Below are positions 62,197-64,000 of a stretch of DNA of 64,000 bases, piece by piece; the first letter of the stretch is position 1; each line of letters starts with the position of its first letter. Source of the stretch: Tetramitus jugosus (Eukaryota > Heterolobosea > Eutetramitea > Acrasida > Vahlkampfiidae). The position numbers were made by a program, and so were the translations under genes. The notes under the pieces are model-generated. The model saw only the letters and a program-made list of their open reading frames with translations. It was not told the DNA's origin and made no database searches. Location of the stretch: the NCBI GenBank assembly GCA_937625935.1, contig OW569384.1:248001-312000 (forward strand), given 5' to 3'.

Positions 62197-63333
62197 TCAC
62201 ATAAATTGAAATTCACAGTCTGAATCAAAAATATCAAACCCAGGATACAAGTCGAGATCACCGAGACTACGAAAAGCAACACCTAAATCCTTTCCATTGA
62301 CTGAAAAACTCATTTCGCCATTCTCAAGTGACACTCCAATCACTGTTCCATCACAATAAGCTGGTTGATTGGAGTATGATTTTCCATGGGAACTACTTTG
62401 TGAGAACAAACGACCATTTAACCAATGAAAGTACCGTCCAAAGCTCTTAAAATTTAAATCCTTGTTGGTTGTTCTTGGAGTCATTCCGATCATTAAGTTA
62501 GTGCAATTCTTGATCAATCGAACTGAAAACGAATCACATTTGGTTCCAAGTGCTCCACAGTTAAAACCATTCTTCCCCGTTTTATGAATTCTCTTGTTGT
62601 CCTCCGAAAGAGCTGCTTCGCTTCCAACATACTGGGGATCAAACACAACCTCGTTTGACTTGATATTTGCATTGCTTCGAACTGCTTTTTTGATTGCACT
62701 ATTCAAGATATAACAATATTGTGTTCGATTCTCAACGTCAAAATCAATCCAAGAATTGACAGCAAACACCGCATCAAGCTCATTGTATTTGTGAACCAAC
62801 ATTTCCAATGCGTAGACCCATTTCTCAACATTAAGAGTCAAATATGTATCTCCTGCCAATATCTTGTCTGATGATGTTTGAAACTCTTGTTTCATCTTTT
62901 GTTTGACTCGTCTGAATTGATCCTGTTCCAAATCCAAGTGCAAGCATTGTAAAACATTTTCATGATCTATAGTATTGACCAAATGATCAATAAGAATAGA
63001 AAGCAAGGCAACGAATTGGTACTTTTGTGCCAACAAAATCCAAGGAATAACTTTCTCGTCTTCAATCGATAGTTGGCCATTATAAACACACTTGATCAAA
63101 TCAGTCAGCAATTTTTCATTCTCCTCGCCTTCCTCTTCGAGTCTGACAATTCCTTCTCTTGACTCAATCATGTCGTACTCGAAACAAGCTCTGAAAAAGT
63201 CACTGGATGGCACGAGAATGAACTTGTTCAGGAACAATGTTGTGTTGCTCTCTGTGAACAACACTTGGCAATCAGACAAAGAGGAATTGTTGAAATATTG
63301 TCCATGGTTGTTTGCAAATGCAACGTGTCTCAT
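62197..63333 (-). CDS. BTB-SPRY protein, array copy 3
   Basis: 378 residues, intact, same layout as copy 2: BTB ~16-105 (LSDCQVLF, HKF replaced by NKFIL), BACK-like helices (YLTLNVEKWVYALEML), SPRY ~250-378 (LMIGMTP, VIGVSLENGEMSFSVNGKDLGVAF, LYPGFDI, ends CEFQFM). The canonical BTB His in HKFIL is Asn here. Start ATG at 63331-63333. Likely a Cullin-3 substrate adaptor as for copy 2; the substrate side (SPRY loops) varies between copies, the BTB side less. Confidence 0.87.
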   Translation of the reverse strand: MRHVAFANNHGQYFNNSSLSDCQVLFTESNTTLFLNKFILVPSSDFFRACFEYDMIESREGIVRLEEEGEENEKLLTDLIKCVYNGQLSIEDEKVIPWILLAQKYQFVALLSILIDHLVNTIDHENVLQCLHLDLEQDQFRRVKQKMKQEFQTSSDKILAGDTYLTLNVEKWVYALEMLVHKYNELDAVFAVNSWIDFDVENRTQYCYILNSAIKKAVRSNANIKSNEVVFDPQYVGSEAALSEDNKRIHKTGKNGFNCGALGTKCDSFSVRLIKNCTNLMIGMTPRTTNKDLNFKSFGRYFHWLNGRLFSQSSSHGKSYSNQPAYCDGTVIGVSLENGEMSFSVNGKDLGVAFRSLGDLDLYPGFDIFDSDCEFQFM

Positions 63334-63619
63334 TTTCTGGCCTTGTGTTTGTTTCTTCTTCGTCGTCGTACCGAACTTGAAAACAATTCCGATGCATTTC
63401 GGAGATTGCGAGGCAACAGTGCACTGTATTCTGGTGTTCGTGGGTCAACGGAGTACCTTTAGGATGATTCGCTGGTTTGACTTCTTCATGGCCAGTAGCG
63501 ATATGATGCATTCACATCATTCACATCTGAGCACCACCAGAATCTAACGGTCGATTGAGTTGATACGATTGTTCTGTCGAATGACAGTACCTTGGATTGA
63601 TGGTTGCAGAGCTTTGAAC

Positions 63620-64000
63620 TCACAGAAACTCAAACTCGCAACCCGAATCATAAATATCAAAAGCGGGATGCAAGTCAATGCCTTTGACACCACGAAAAGC
63701 GACACCTAAATCTTGGTCATTGACTGAATAACTCACCTCCCCATCCTGAAGTGACACTCCAATCACTACTCCATCTTGGTCAATTGATTGGTTGTAGTAT
63801 GGTTTGTTGTAGAATGATTTGCCATAGCCACGTTGTGAATACAAACAACCATTTTCACAACACAAGTACCATCCACAACTATTGCAGTTTTTACCATCCT
63901 TGTTGATTGTTCTTGGCGCCATGCCGATCATCAAATTAGTGCAATTCTTGATCAATCGAACTGAAAATGAATCACATTTGGTTCCAAGAGCTCCACAATT
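63620..64000 (-). CDS. BTB-SPRY protein, array copy 4 (3' part)
   Basis: SPRY domain of a fourth copy, open to the window edge (codon boundary at 64000). CGALGTKCDSFSVRL, LMIGMAPRT, VIGVSLQDGEVSYSV, LHPAFDI, ends CEFEFL. The N-terminal BTB part, if present, lies outside the window. Confidence 0.82.
   Translation of the reverse strand, partial: NCGALGTKCDSFSVRLIKNCTNLMIGMAPRTINKDGKNCNSCGWYLCCENGCLYSQRGYGKSFYNKPYYNQSIDQDGVVIGVSLQDGEVSYSVNDQDLGVAFRGVKGIDLHPAFDIYDSGCEFEFL

Noticed and set aside
1..64000. Search by eye for tRNA, rRNA, CRISPR, transposase or reverse transcriptase
   Set aside because: No cloverleaf with GGTTCGAATCC-like T-arm in intergenic DNA, no regular direct repeats with spacers, and no polymerase or integrase motifs in open frames.

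Overview
The window is nuclear DNA of a gene-dense, intron-poor protist. The best fit is a heterolobosean amoeboflagellate such as Naegleria. This is inferred from AT-rich, Asn/Gln/Thr-rich coding sequence, short introns (about 55-145 nt, mostly GTATGT/GTAAGT...TAG/CAG), very small intergenic gaps, and standard eukaryotic housekeeping genes mixed with lineage-specific fusions. No rRNA, tRNA, CRISPR array, operon or transposon was recognised. About thirty protein-coding loci cover most of the 64 kb.

Layout: 1-12.8 kb holds an ABCF3/GCN20-type ATPase (5' end outside the window), a patatin-like lipase, SRP54, the GARP subunit VPS52, a seven-exon NIMA-related kinase and a BROX-like BRO1 protein ending in a CaaX box. 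12.9-24 kb holds an aldehyde dehydrogenase, two paralogous proteins that fuse a ubiquitin-conjugating (E2) domain to an F-box, and between them a small secreted protein and a uridine-kinase/CYTH (plant TTM1/2-like) fusion; then an unrecognised three-exon gene. 24.7-36.2 kb holds a NAA60-like N-acetyltransferase, a giant DMXL/Rabconnectin-3 (Rav1) gene and the glycine-cleavage T-protein. 36.4-42.6 kb holds a HEATR6-like HEAT protein and a helicase-less Dicer-like protein with two RNase III domains, the second apparently dead. 43-57.8 kb holds an AAAP amino-acid transporter, two TBC (Rab/Spg1-GAP type) proteins, a VASt-like protein, a TOM1-like membrane protein, two proteins rich in W-x-x-F/DFGDF endocytic motifs, NAA80 (actin N-acetyltransferase) and two unrecognised proteins. 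57.9-64 kb holds a PPTC7-type PP2C phosphatase followed by a tandem array of at least four BTB-SPRY genes; one is frameshifted, and a broken copy of the PP2C 5' end lies between copies 1 and 2.

Functional themes: membrane trafficking (VPS52, BROX, DMXL, TBC proteins, adaptor-like W-x-x-F proteins), ubiquitin-ligase adaptors (E2-F-box pair, BTB-SPRY array), RNA silencing (Dicer-like protein) and N-terminal acetylation (NAA60, NAA80). Most genes are single-exon. Exon joins were worked out by hand from splice consensus, reading phase and remembered family sequences, so they are predictions. Gene assignments rest on motif recognition without database searches.
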